Source: CAYQPF01 sp964419225 (GTDB lineage: Bacteria; Cloacimonadota; Cloacimonadia; Cloacimonadales; CAYQPF01). From it: a stretch of 38,497 bases of DNA. Made by a program: the position numbers and the translations under genes. The notes beneath the pieces are model-generated. The model made no database searches. It was given only the letters and a program-made list of their open reading frames with translations, and had not been told where the DNA came from. The stretch lies in assembly GCA_964419225.1 (NCBI GenBank), contig CAYQPF010000030.1:1-38497 (forward strand), written 5' to 3'. The stretch's first letter is position 1. The number at the start of each line of letters is the position of its first letter. Positions 15,148-25,270 of the stretch are shown one piece after another.

Positions 15148-18100
15148 ATGAAAAGGCTATGTATTATCACATTATTATTATTAGCCGTTACATTGTCATT
15201 TGGCAGAGAAGTACAGATTCAGACAGCCAAGCCAATGTTTACGATCACGGAAAAGGGCAGTGATTATTATGATTTGGAGTTTAATTTAACTTCATATCAG
15301 GAAGAGGATTTTCAGTTTGAGGGGAAGAATTACAAGAAAATAGTTCATCCTGAGGGCGGATTAATTCACAAGAAGGGCTATCCGGAGTTACCGGTATTTG
15401 GAACATATTTGGCAATCCCTGTGAATTCTCAAGTAACGATCGAAACAATTCAGGATATTAAAAGTACAATTCCTAACTATAGAGTTTATCCTTCACAAGA
15501 TGGTAAGGAGCCGGTACGTGGCGAAATTATCAGTATAAATCGAGATATTTATCAATCAGGAGAGTCTTATCCGTCAGAAAAAGTGATAGAGAGTGGTCAG
15601 ACAGTCATTCGTGATTTGAATTTACTGAATGTATCTTTTCAGCCATTTGTCTATAAAGGTAGCAGTAATGAGTTAAGTATATCTTCAAAAATGAAGATCA
15701 GAGTACATTACAGTAATCCCAACGGAGTGTCACAAATAAGTTTACGGCCGACAATGTCGAGAGCATTTGAGCCACTTTATGAGGCATTAGTCTCCAATTA
15801 TGCACAAATAAGGGATGAGATGCCTGATTATCAGAAGCCATCGTTGTTAATAGTATATAAAACTGATGCTAATTTGCAGGCAGTAATAGATCAGTTGGCA
15901 TCCTGGAAGAGGCAAAAGGGTTTTGAAGTGAATTTAGCGTCAACTGCAGTAGCGGGAAATTCGACTACATCAATCAAGGCATATATTCAAAATGCTTATA
16001 ATACCTGGCCAAATCCACCTGAATACATTATTCTGGTAGGAGATGCAGGGCAGAGTGATGCTATGTATCTCCCGACTTATTTCTCTCCTTACAATTATTA
16101 TGAAGGTGCCGGCGATTATCCTTATACATTTTTAGCAGGGGGAACGAGTGATTATCTGGGAGATGCTATAATAGGACGTTTACCTGTAGATACAGCGAAT
16201 CAGTTACAAACTATTCTCACCAAGATTAAATTATCAGAGAGAAATCCCTCGATAGCAGGTAATTTGGATTGGTATAAGCGGACAGTTTTAGTGGGGGATA
16301 CATCTGTATCAGGGCAATCTTGTGAAGATACGCAATTATGTATTAAAGATAAAATGAAGGCTTATGATAATACATATACATTTACAGAGCAGTACACAAA
16401 TGTGAGTGGATCCGGCATAGCTCAGGCACTGAATACAGGTCAGATTTTCATGTCATATCGGGGATATTATAATTCCAGCGGATTCAATGTCTCGCATATA
16501 AATTCTTTAACAAATATGAATAAGCTGACAAACTGTGTTTTTATTACCTGTGATACAGGTGCATTTGCAGATGGAGACAGCAGAATAGAGGCTTTTGTCA
16601 ATGCAGGTTCAGTTGCATCGCCGAAGGCAGGTTTTACAGCAGTTGGAATGTCCACCTCGCATACGCATACAGCATATAACAATACATACAATGTAGCTAT
16701 TTTTGATGGAATATTCAAACATGGCATCAGAAATATGGGTACAGCCATGTTGTATTCTAAACTGTTTGTTAGTAAGACTTACAACGGGATAACCTCATCA
16801 TATGCTAATGTCTTTAATCAATGGTGTAATTTGATGGGAGATCCTTCGATGGATGTATTGATGGGTATTCCACAAACATTAAATGTTGCATATAATCCTT
16901 CCATTCCTTTGGGATCAAATTCTATAGCAGTATCTGTTACCGATGATTCTGGTAATCCTGTAAAGGATGTATGGGTAACAGCATTAGCAGAGAGCTCAGG
17001 ATTGAGTTGTACAGGTTATACAGATGAGAATGGTCAGATTGTATTACAATTTATGGCAGGCATCAGTGCAGTGTTTAATTTAACAGCGACGAAACCGAGT
17101 TATATGCCTCATACCGGCTATGTGACTGTCAGTACAGAAGCTGCAATCGGGTACCAGTCTGTAACGATAGATGATGATAATAATAACAGTAGCAGCGGGA
17201 ATAATAATCATATATTGAATCCGGGCGAAACTGCCGAGTTGATGTTTAATTTGAAGAATTATGCCAGTACTGCATCTGCAGGGTGGTACAAGTTGTCATC
17301 AACAGATCCCTGGGTAACGATAACCAGTGATTCTGTCAGTTTTAGTTCCATAAATCCACAGCAGGAAATGAGTTTAGCGGAAGGGTCTTTTGTGACAATT
17401 TCTCCTGCATGTCCCAATACCCACAAGATTATTTTTGAATTGGAAGTAAATAATGGTACAGTTGTTTGTACAAATTATTTTGAATTACTGGTGACATCAT
17501 CTGATTTGGATATTATATCTGTAGTTGTGACAGGCGGGCAAAACTCGATACTGGATCCCGGAGACGAAGCAATTTTAACGTTAACAATCAATAATAATGG
17601 TACAATAGCAGCTGAGAATATTTATGCAAGTTTAAGCACAACAAATTCAAAAGTTACTATTACCGATACAACAGCTTTTTTTGGTAGTACAATAGCACCT
17701 TATGCCCAGGCAATCTGCAATACTGATAATTTTGTTTTATCCTGTTCGAGTCAACTGATTCCAGGCGAGTACATTAATTTTGCAATGAGATTATACAATG
17801 CCAATGGTTATGAAGAAATTGAGACTTTCAACTTAATGGTAGGAAGTCCTACATTGACAGACCCGTTGGGGCCGGATGCTTATGGTTATATTTGTTATGA
17901 TGACGGGGATCTAAGTTATGAAGATCATCCAACTTATAATTGGATAGAGTTACACCCAACTTTAGGAACCAATATTGGGTTAAATGATTCCGGGAATGAT
18001 GATGATGCGACAATGACAGTTACACTGCCTTTTAGTTTCAGATTTTATGGTGTGTCATATTCACAGGCAAGTATTTGTTCGAATGGCTGGCTTACTTTTG

Positions 18101-20865
18101 GAGCGACGACACAATCCGGTTTCCGTAATTTCCCACTTCCCGGAGCGATGGGACCAAGTCCAATAATTGCAGCATTTTGGGATGATTTAAAGTTAATGAA
18201 TTCGGGAGGAACAAATGGGGTTGGTAAACTTTATACATATTATAACTCTACAGAACATTATTTTGTGGTAGAATGGTATAAAGCACAGAATTATGCAAAT
18301 AATGCTGAAGAAACTTTCCAGATAATCCTTTATGATCCTATTTACTATCCAACTTTACTGGGTGATGCTCCGATAAAGATCCAATACAAAACAATTAGTA
18401 ATATTGATACCAATTCGGAACCTTCAGCACATAGTGCCTATGCGACAATGGGAATTCAGGATCACACAGCGAGTGTTGGGTTACAATACTCGTATAACAA
18501 CATTTATCCCTCAACAGCTAAGACAATTACCAATGGAACGGCAATTTTATATACAGGTCTTCCGATGGTCTTTAATACAGCACATCTGAACTATGTTAAT
18601 ACAGTGGTTAATGGCACAGGAACAGATAATACGATCAATCCGGGAGAAACCATCAGTTTAGGCGTCGCTGTTAAGAATATCGGGCAAGGGACAGCATCTA
18701 ATGTAACCGGAATATTATCGACAACTAATCCTAATGTAACCATTATTAGTAATCAATCGGCATACAGTAATATGGATGCCAATGTTATGGAATACAATCA
18801 AACACCTTATACTATTGAGGTATTAGAAAGTTGTCCACAGTCAACAGTCAATTTTAATTTGAATGTAATAACAAATAATGAAAACTTAAACTTTCCGATT
18901 TCAATTGAAGTGAGAAAGCCGGCATTAGCATTAACGGGTTACTTGTTAAATGATAATTCAGGTAATAATGATGGGGTTCTTGATCCGGGCGAGTCAGTAG
19001 TATTAGCATTAAACATCAGTAATCAGAGTGATGCCGATGCCCAGAATATAAATATAGCTTTAACCTCACAAAATGATAAGATCACTATTGAGCAAAGTAC
19101 AGTTACCGTTGAAACACTAAGGGCACAGACATCAGTCCAGAAGCTTGTTACATTTACAGTATCTGCTGATGCCGTTAACGGAAATCAGGGAGTTGTTAAT
19201 TATGTAATATCATCTGACAATGCAAATACAGTAAATGGAGTAGTAGGTTTTGGTCTGGCTCAGAATGTTTACAATGTGAGTCAGAATTTTGAAACCTGGC
19301 CAATCCCCAATTGGACATTTTTTCAGCATCAGGAAAACTGGTCTCAATCTCCTACGAATTTTGCAGGTGGAACAGCACCGGAGCTTAAGTTGTCAAATAC
19401 TCCTTCAACTTTTACAGGTACATCTCGCATCAGAAGTGACTATTATGATGTAACCGGAATCACTCAAGCAGTTGTATCGTTTAGATTTATGCTGGATAAT
19501 TATGTTAATACAGGAACACATACTATCGGTTTTGAGATAAGAAACGGGACGAATGACTGGACGAGTTTATGGTCAGTTCAGCCATCATCAGATATACCTG
19601 CACAGATAGTTTCGATCGAAGTACCGGCAATATATTTAAATCAGACTAATTTACAATTTTCCTTTGTCTTCAGAGGACAGTCCAGTTTCATTACTGCCTG
19701 GTATATAGATGATTTTAATATATCTTCCAGTGTTGTACCGACAGCTTCTTTAGCCGGAGTGATTTCCAGTGACAATGCTGCCATAGATTTCACAGAAGTC
19801 AGAGTTAAAGCAGGCAATACATATGCGGTACCTCTTACAGACGGATCATACCGGGTCATCATGACAGCAGGTAATCCTGGTTCATTGCAGGCCTTTTTAC
19901 CATCGTATTATTCACAGTCAGTAGCATTGCCTCAAATTAATTCTGGGGACGACTTAACTGGTTATAATTTACTTTTGGAATACTTAGCACCGCCGTATAA
20001 TTTGAATTACACGATTACCGATAATGTAGTAAATTTGACCTGGAGTGGAAGTGAAGTATTGAGCAGAGTAAACAACAGGGCAAAAGCATTACCACGAAAT
20101 CAACGAGATGTCAACTTCCTGTATTATAAAGTTTACAGACAGATTAATGCAGGTGCTTTTGTTAAAATAGACAGTACAACAGCAGAAACTTATTCAGATA
20201 ACACATATCTTCCTGGTAATACTTACCATTATTATTTACTGGCTAAGTATGTTCAGGGAGAAAGTCAGGAGTCATCACATATACTGATCGCTTCTAATAA
20301 TCTTACACCTCAAATTAATTCATATTTTCCATTAGAGGACAGCATTAATGTGGTAAATGGAAATACAGTCCAATTTACGATTACTGCAACAGATCCTGAT
20401 TCACCGTTTACCTGTAACTGGACAGTAAATGATACCTTGGCTTTGGCCAATTCGTTAACCTTCACCAGATTATTTACCCATAGTGGAACATATCATGTAA
20501 AGGCGATAGTCAGTGACGGAATGAATACAGTCGATCAACTTTGGGATGTTTGGGTTCCTGTGAGCAATATTGACCCGAATCTGAACATTGTGACCAAGCT
20601 CTATCAGAACATGCCAAATCCTTTTAATCCTAGCACCACCATTAGTTTTGATCTGAAGAAAGATGAAAGAGTGGAAGTTGCGATATACAATATCAAGGGA
20701 CAGGAAGTTAAGAAGTTGGTAAACAGATTTATGGATAAAGGCAGACACAGTGTAGTCTGGAATGGTAAGGACAATCAGGAGAAGCAGGTATCATCCGGAA
20801 TTTATTTCTATAAGATGAAGACAGACAGTTATCAGAAGATCTATAAGGCTGTTCTTTTAAAATAA
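15148..20865 (+). CDS. Gingipain-like (peptidase C25 family) multidomain exported protein with sorting domain
   Basis: The 1905-aa protein starts with a signal peptide (1-20). A gingipain-type propeptide (about 25-215) and a C25 domain (about 230-572) follow. The cysteine of the family active site is present (C468 in FITCDTG), but where gingipains have Gly-His this protein reads YRGYY (437-441), so activity is doubtful. Next come an Ig-like domain (about 575-650), four NPGE/DPGE-type beta-sandwich repeats (near 687, 800, 1161, 1276), a nidogen-like insert (about 908-1138), a jelly-roll domain (about 1378-1528), a fibronectin III-like domain (about 1615-1712), a PKD-like domain (about 1720-1805) and a sorting tail (about 1810-1905, NPFNPSTTISFDL...VLLK). 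The start at 15148 follows GGGAG; an earlier in-frame ATG at 15100 lies inside the sigma54 promoter and would spoil the signal peptide. Confidence 0.85.
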   Translation: MKRLCIITLLLLAVTLSFGREVQIQTAKPMFTITEKGSDYYDLEFNLTSYQEEDFQFEGKNYKKIVHPEGGLIHKKGYPELPVFGTYLAIPVNSQVTIETIQDIKSTIPNYRVYPSQDGKEPVRGEIISINRDIYQSGESYPSEKVIESGQTVIRDLNLLNVSFQPFVYKGSSNELSISSKMKIRVHYSNPNGVSQISLRPTMSRAFEPLYEALVSNYAQIRDEMPDYQKPSLLIVYKTDANLQAVIDQLASWKRQKGFEVNLASTAVAGNSTTSIKAYIQNAYNTWPNPPEYIILVGDAGQSDAMYLPTYFSPYNYYEGAGDYPYTFLAGGTSDYLGDAIIGRLPVDTANQLQTILTKIKLSERNPSIAGNLDWYKRTVLVGDTSVSGQSCEDTQLCIKDKMKAYDNTYTFTEQYTNVSGSGIAQALNTGQIFMSYRGYYNSSGFNVSHINSLTNMNKLTNCVFITCDTGAFADGDSRIEAFVNAGSVASPKAGFTAVGMSTSHTHTAYNNTYNVAIFDGIFKHGIRNMGTAMLYSKLFVSKTYNGITSSYANVFNQWCNLMGDPSMDVLMGIPQTLNVAYNPSIPLGSNSIAVSVTDDSGNPVKDVWVTALAESSGLSCTGYTDENGQIVLQFMAGISAVFNLTATKPSYMPHTGYVTVSTEAAIGYQSVTIDDDNNNSSSGNNNHILNPGETAELMFNLKNYASTASAGWYKLSSTDPWVTITSDSVSFSSINPQQEMSLAEGSFVTISPACPNTHKIIFELEVNNGTVVCTNYFELLVTSSDLDIISVVVTGGQNSILDPGDEAILTLTINNNGTIAAENIYASLSTTNSKVTITDTTAFFGSTIAPYAQAICNTDNFVLSCSSQLIPGEYINFAMRLYNANGYEEIETFNLMVGSPTLTDPLGPDAYGYICYDDGDLSYEDHPTYNWIELHPTLGTNIGLNDSGNDDDATMTVTLPFSFRFYGVSYSQASICSNGWLTFGATTQSGFRNFPLPGAMGPSPIIAAFWDDLKLMNSGGTNGVGKLYTYYNSTEHYFVVEWYKAQNYANNAEETFQIILYDPIYYPTLLGDAPIKIQYKTISNIDTNSEPSAHSAYATMGIQDHTASVGLQYSYNNIYPSTAKTITNGTAILYTGLPMVFNTAHLNYVNTVVNGTGTDNTINPGETISLGVAVKNIGQGTASNVTGILSTTNPNVTIISNQSAYSNMDANVMEYNQTPYTIEVLESCPQSTVNFNLNVITNNENLNFPISIEVRKPALALTGYLLNDNSGNNDGVLDPGESVVLALNISNQSDADAQNINIALTSQNDKITIEQSTVTVETLRAQTSVQKLVTFTVSADAVNGNQGVVNYVISSDNANTVNGVVGFGLAQNVYNVSQNFETWPIPNWTFFQHQENWSQSPTNFAGGTAPELKLSNTPSTFTGTSRIRSDYYDVTGITQAVVSFRFMLDNYVNTGTHTIGFEIRNGTNDWTSLWSVQPSSDIPAQIVSIEVPAIYLNQTNLQFSFVFRGQSSFITAWYIDDFNISSSVVPTASLAGVISSDNAAIDFTEVRVKAGNTYAVPLTDGSYRVIMTAGNPGSLQAFLPSYYSQSVALPQINSGDDLTGYNLLLEYLAPPYNLNYTITDNVVNLTWSGSEVLSRVNNRAKALPRNQRDVNFLYYKVYRQINAGAFVKIDSTTAETYSDNTYLPGNTYHYYLLAKYVQGESQESSHILIASNNLTPQINSYFPLEDSINVVNGNTVQFTITATDPDSPFTCNWTVNDTLALANSLTFTRLFTHSGTYHVKAIVSDGMNTVDQLWDVWVPVSNIDPNLNIVTKLYQNMPNPFNPSTTISFDLKKDERVEVAIYNIKGQEVKKLVNRFMDKGRHSVVWNGKDNQEKQVSSGIYFYKMKTDSYQKIYKAVLLK

Positions 20866-20900
20866 GCATTGCATACAGATTATAAACCTGTTTAATAATA

Positions 20901-20934
20901 GAGGAGCTTGAAGAAATTCGGCTCCTCTTTTTTT
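20901..20934 (+). terminator. Rho-independent terminator of the C25-like gene
   Basis: GAGGAGC (20901-20907) pairs with GCTCCTC (20921-20927) around a 13-base loop, followed by seven T. It matches the terminator of the M6-like gene on the minus strand (31060-31027) at 31 of 34 positions, loop included. Confidence 0.9.
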
Positions 20935-21229
20935 ATCTGTGAGTGTCATGTTTGTAGGGGATAATAACTCACCCCAGAGGAAGGTTTCAGGTGCCAGGTG
21001 TCGGGTGTCAGGGGGAAACAACCCATCCCCGTCCCTTCCCTTTGGACCTGAGACCATATGAACACTTCTGGCTCATCATTTCAATTGTTATTTCGTGCTT
21101 GAAAAGACATTAGTTGAAATGGGAAAAACGAAGAAAAAAAAAGTACTTTTGTTAATGAATATTTCTTGACAATGAACCGGGATTAGTAGTTAATTTGGAA
21201 TATTAATATAATATCAATTAAAGAATAAT
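20935..21229. repeat. Spacer with truncated REP-like pieces
   Basis: Only left parts of two REP families are present: aactcacccc (20966-20975) and caacccatccccgtccc (21019-21035), the latter without its right hairpin arm. They sit inside a loose inverted repeat (20983-20992 with 21046-21055, 9 of 10 pairs). Degenerate caggtgtc repeats lie at about 20989-21015. TTGACA at 21166-21171 may be a -35 element for the next gene, but no convincing -10 was found. Confidence 0.5.
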
Positions 21230-21268
21230 GTGCCAGAGCTGAACAGTAAAGAGCTTTATATCGGAGGG

Positions 21269-24200
21269 ATGATGCACAATTTGATTCCTTTGTTTATTTT
21301 ACAAAAATCTCAAACACAGGACTTGGTTGGATGTATGGAGTCGTTTATTCTGAATATAGATCTTCAGGGATTTACCATGCTGACCCAGGAGTTAATGCGA
21401 AAATCTGATGCAGGAGCAGAAGTATTAACAGATGTAATCAATACGATATTTACACCGGCCATAGATGCAATCGAAAAGCGGGGTGGTTTTATAGCTGGTT
21501 TTGCAGGAGATGCATTTACAGCAGTTTTTCCTGAATGCAATTTGGAAGGAGTATTAGTTGCAGGCTTGTACATCAGAGATTTTTTTATCAACAATGGCAT
21601 AATGGATACAGAATATGGTCAGTACCAGATATCTGTCCGGATAGGATTAGCGAGAGGAATGCTTGACTGGACAATAATTCGGGCACCGGAACAGCATGTA
21701 TATTGGTTTAGCGGACCGGGAGTAAATCGGGCAATAGAAGCCCAGGAGAAGGCCCAGACCAATCAGATAGTCATCGATTATACGGGATTACTGAAATCAG
21801 AGCAACAATTATTGAAATTGATACGGATCAGCGATACGCATGCCATAATAATTGGAGCAGATACAGTCGATCAATTAGTACGTATTTCGAAGAAGAAGCT
21901 ATCCCAAAAAGACTTTGTTCCCCAGGAAATTTTGGAACAGAAATCAGAAGGAGAGTTCAGGGAAGTGCTTTCATGTTTTATAAATTTGATTAATCCTGAA
22001 GAAGAGTTAATCAGGAAAATGGTGTCGATATGCAAGAAATATGGCGGGTATTTTAATAAAGTTGATTATACAGATAAGGGATGGTTAGCTTTGGTTTTAT
22101 TCGGAGCACCAGTTGCTTATGAGCAAACAGCCATCCGTGCGGTTAATTTTGCTTATGAGTTAAAGGTAGCCGGGCAGGGAAATATCAGAATTGGGATGTC
22201 ATTTGCCAAAGCTTTTGCAGGATTTATAGGTTCGAGCAGACGTGGAGAATATACAGCATTAGGAATGGCAGTAAATTTAGGTGCCAGGTTCATGTATAAA
22301 GCGGTATATGGAGAGGTACTGATAGACAACAGGATACGCAAAGAAGCACAGCAGATCTTAGTAAGTAAAGATTTAGGAGCATTGACTTACAAGGGATTTG
22401 ATAAACCAATTCAGACATATAAGTTAGAGAAGATAACAATCTCTTTGAATACGAAGTTTTATCAAACTGATTTTGTAGGCAGAGAGAAGGAATTGGAGCA
22501 TTTGAAGCAATCTTGTGCTCCGATATTTGAAGGTAGAAGTGGGGGAGTTAGTTATTTGTATGGTGAAGCAGGGCAGGGCAAAACGCGTTTGCTTTACGAG
22601 TTAGAACGAACATTTGGAGAGAGAATCGGACTATATTATCTAAAATCTGATTCGATTATCAAGGGTGCTTTAAATCCATTTATTTATTGGATTGAACAGA
22701 AATTTATTACCAGTTCTGGTACAGAAATGTCTGAGAAGTGTGAAGTTTTCCGGCAGAATTGGCAGGTTTTTAGTGATGATCTTTTAAGTATTTATCCAGA
22801 CAATGAGCAATTACCTACAAAACAAAAGATTCAAAAAGAACTTCAGAGTATAGAATCGATTCTTGCAGGGATGATTGGTTTAGAATGGGAGAATTCGATA
22901 TTTTCTCAGTTATTACCTAAAGATAAGTCAATATCAATATGTTTTGCTTTGAAATCATTTTTGGAAATTCTTTGTTTACTCAAGCCAGTTGTTTTAGTTT
23001 TAGAGGATTTACATTGGATGGACAATGAATCACGTGAGGTTTTACAGATTTTAACCAGAGCATCCGGTCAAATCCCATTTAAATTGATCATCACATCCAG
23101 GTATAATGATGATTATACAAAGCCGTTTATAAAATTTGATGAGGAAGTTTCAACTGATGTTATTGAATTGAAGGGATGGGATATTGGTACAATAGAATCA
23201 TTCTGTAAAAATATTCTTCAGGCCCCTCCAGATCAGATTGTTTTGCAGTATTTATTTATCAAGACACAGGGTAATCCTTTTTTTACAGAGCAAATATGTT
23301 TATTTTTGAAAGAGACAGATCAGATTGTTCTCAAGAATGGATATTATCAGCAAAAGGGTGCATCTTTTTCGATGCCGGAAAATGTTCAGGCTATACTGGT
23401 TGCCAGATTAGACAGGCTGGAAAACCGGCTTAAGCGAATTGTGCAAGCAGCGAGTATTTTAGGTAAAGAGTTTGTCTTAAAAGTTTTACTTGAGTTGTTG
23501 CAACGATTACAGAGTCAGGAACTTAGTTTGGAGAAAACACGCATGCAAATGAGTTCTGGAGAGCAGGAAAGGATTTGGAATACCATAAATGAAATAAGTT
23601 ATATATTTAGTCATATTTTGTTAAGAGATGCGGCATATCAGATGCAATTAAAGAAAAATTTAAGGAAACTGCATTTGCTAGCCGGTCAGACAATGGAGTT
23701 TTTATATTCTTTGGATAAAGCCAAACATGCAGAAATTGCAGAGCATTACAACAATAGTGGTGAATGGAAAAAGGCTGTTATTTATTACAAGTCTGCAGGT
23801 AAATACGAGATAGAGCTGTTTCATTTTGAAGATAGTATCCGTTTATTTAGTTCTGCTATAGAGCTATTGAAAGCACAATTGGGAGAGAATAATCCTGATA
23901 TTGCTGATGTTTTATTAGAAATAGGGAAAGTAAATTATGAGAAATGTGAATATAATGAAGCTATGGAGCGATTTGAACAAGCACTTGCAATAAATCTTGT
24001 GACTACAGGAGAGAATAGTCTGGAGACTGCAGATTGTTATACTTATATTGGGAATGTTTATCTTGATAGGGGTATATTTGATGCAGCATTGGAAAATCAT
24101 CAAAAAGCACTTAGCATAAAGCAACAGATTTATGGAGAAGAGCATTCGTATATAGCATCAAGTCTTTTGGCTATAGGGAAGACATATTTAAACAAAGGCG

Positions 24201-25258
24201 AGTATTTACTTGCTTTGGAATATACTGAACAAGCTTTGAGCAACAGAAGAACACTATTGGGAGAAGATCATCCTGAGACAGCCGAAAGTTTGGTATTGTT
24301 GGGAACTATTTATAAAGAAAAGGGTGAGTATGGGCATGCCATTGAAGAGTATGAAACAGCATTAAGAATTTTCAGAAGAATTAAAGGAGAAAAACATCCT
24401 GAAACAGCCAATTGTTTGAACAATTGCGGGGTAGCACACTATTACAACAATAATGTAGCTAAGGCCATGGAGTATTATGATTTAGCAATGCAAGTATGGA
24501 TTGAAGTTTTTGGTGAACGGCATAAGCTGGTAGCGTCAGGCTACAATAATATCGGTAGTATTTATTGTAAGCAGGGTGATTTTATTAAGGCTTTAGATTT
24601 GTATGGGAAATCTTTGCAGATCTGGAAGGAAATTGTGGGAGAGAAACATCCTAACACTGCCAATTTGATTCACAATATTGGTTATGCCTATTTTTTAAAA
24701 GGAGAAGTTGAGCAGGCAATGCAATGTTTTGAGACAGCTGTAAAAATTCATCAGGAAGTATTGGGTCAAAGACATCCACAAATGGTGGGGCACTTGACCA
24801 ATATTGGATATGTATATTTTTATATTGGTGAATGTGACAAAGCCATCTCTTACTACAAAGAATCACTTTCAGTTCAACAGGAAGCTTTAGGCGAGAATAA
24901 TATCAAAAATGTAGATCAATTTCAGAATCTTGGAACCGCTTACTATAAAAAGCAAGACTTTGACAATGCTTTAGAATATTATTTGAAAGCTTTAATTTTG
25001 CAAAGGGAATTTCATGGGGATAAAAGTACAAAAACAGCAGATCAATTACATAGCATAGGGATGACTTATTCAAAAAAGAAGGAGTACGATTTTGCCTTGA
25101 AATATCTAAATGAAGCATTGAGTATTTGGGAAAGAACTTATGGGGATGCTCATCAGGACACAATTTCCACATTAACCGGAATAGCAGAAACTTATGAAAA
25201 TATGGGTGATAAAGAAAAAGCAAAAATATATTGGTCTCGAACAGAGCAGAAAAATTAA
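21269..25258 (+). CDS. Soluble adenylyl cyclase-like protein: two class III cyclase domains, P-loop ATPase, TPR array
   Basis: The 1329-aa cytosolic protein has the layout of animal soluble adenylyl cyclase. Cyclase domain 1 (about 25-190) has both metal aspartates (D31 in NIDLQGFT, D81 in FAGDAF). Domain 2 (about 220-390) has the adenine-contact Lys and Thr (K264, T329) and the transition-state Asn and Arg (N336, R340 in VNLGARFM). The pair could form one complete ATP-cyclising site; cAMP as product is inferred. An ATPase follows (about 400-700) with Walker A GEAGQGKT (432-439) and Walker B LVLEDLHWMD (E579, D580). Eleven 42-residue TPRs (about 871-1329) mostly begin GE.HP. The start is uncertain: GGAGGG precedes ATG codons at 21269 and 21272, whereas the GTG at 21230 has no good ribosome binding site. 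Confidence 0.85.
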   Translation: MMHNLIPLFILQKSQTQDLVGCMESFILNIDLQGFTMLTQELMRKSDAGAEVLTDVINTIFTPAIDAIEKRGGFIAGFAGDAFTAVFPECNLEGVLVAGLYIRDFFINNGIMDTEYGQYQISVRIGLARGMLDWTIIRAPEQHVYWFSGPGVNRAIEAQEKAQTNQIVIDYTGLLKSEQQLLKLIRISDTHAIIIGADTVDQLVRISKKKLSQKDFVPQEILEQKSEGEFREVLSCFINLINPEEELIRKMVSICKKYGGYFNKVDYTDKGWLALVLFGAPVAYEQTAIRAVNFAYELKVAGQGNIRIGMSFAKAFAGFIGSSRRGEYTALGMAVNLGARFMYKAVYGEVLIDNRIRKEAQQILVSKDLGALTYKGFDKPIQTYKLEKITISLNTKFYQTDFVGREKELEHLKQSCAPIFEGRSGGVSYLYGEAGQGKTRLLYELERTFGERIGLYYLKSDSIIKGALNPFIYWIEQKFITSSGTEMSEKCEVFRQNWQVFSDDLLSIYPDNEQLPTKQKIQKELQSIESILAGMIGLEWENSIFSQLLPKDKSISICFALKSFLEILCLLKPVVLVLEDLHWMDNESREVLQILTRASGQIPFKLIITSRYNDDYTKPFIKFDEEVSTDVIELKGWDIGTIESFCKNILQAPPDQIVLQYLFIKTQGNPFFTEQICLFLKETDQIVLKNGYYQQKGASFSMPENVQAILVARLDRLENRLKRIVQAASILGKEFVLKVLLELLQRLQSQELSLEKTRMQMSSGEQERIWNTINEISYIFSHILLRDAAYQMQLKKNLRKLHLLAGQTMEFLYSLDKAKHAEIAEHYNNSGEWKKAVIYYKSAGKYEIELFHFEDSIRLFSSAIELLKAQLGENNPDIADVLLEIGKVNYEKCEYNEAMERFEQALAINLVTTGENSLETADCYTYIGNVYLDRGIFDAALENHQKALSIKQQIYGEEHSYIASSLLAIGKTYLNKGEYLLALEYTEQALSNRRTLLGEDHPETAESLVLLGTIYKEKGEYGHAIEEYETALRIFRRIKGEKHPETANCLNNCGVAHYYNNNVAKAMEYYDLAMQVWIEVFGERHKLVASGYNNIGSIYCKQGDFIKALDLYGKSLQIWKEIVGEKHPNTANLIHNIGYAYFLKGEVEQAMQCFETAVKIHQEVLGQRHPQMVGHLTNIGYVYFYIGECDKAISYYKESLSVQQEALGENNIKNVDQFQNLGTAYYKKQDFDNALEYYLKALILQREFHGDKSTKTADQLHSIGMTYSKKKEYDFALKYLNEALSIWERTYGDAHQDTISTLTGIAETYENMGDKEKAKIYWSRTEQKN

Positions 25259-25270
25259 AAGGAGGAACAA

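Noticed and set aside
21195..21212. Third sigma54-like site before the cyclase-like gene (TGGAATATTAATATAA)
   Set aside because: It has the TGGAAT half but lacks the essential GC at the -12 position.
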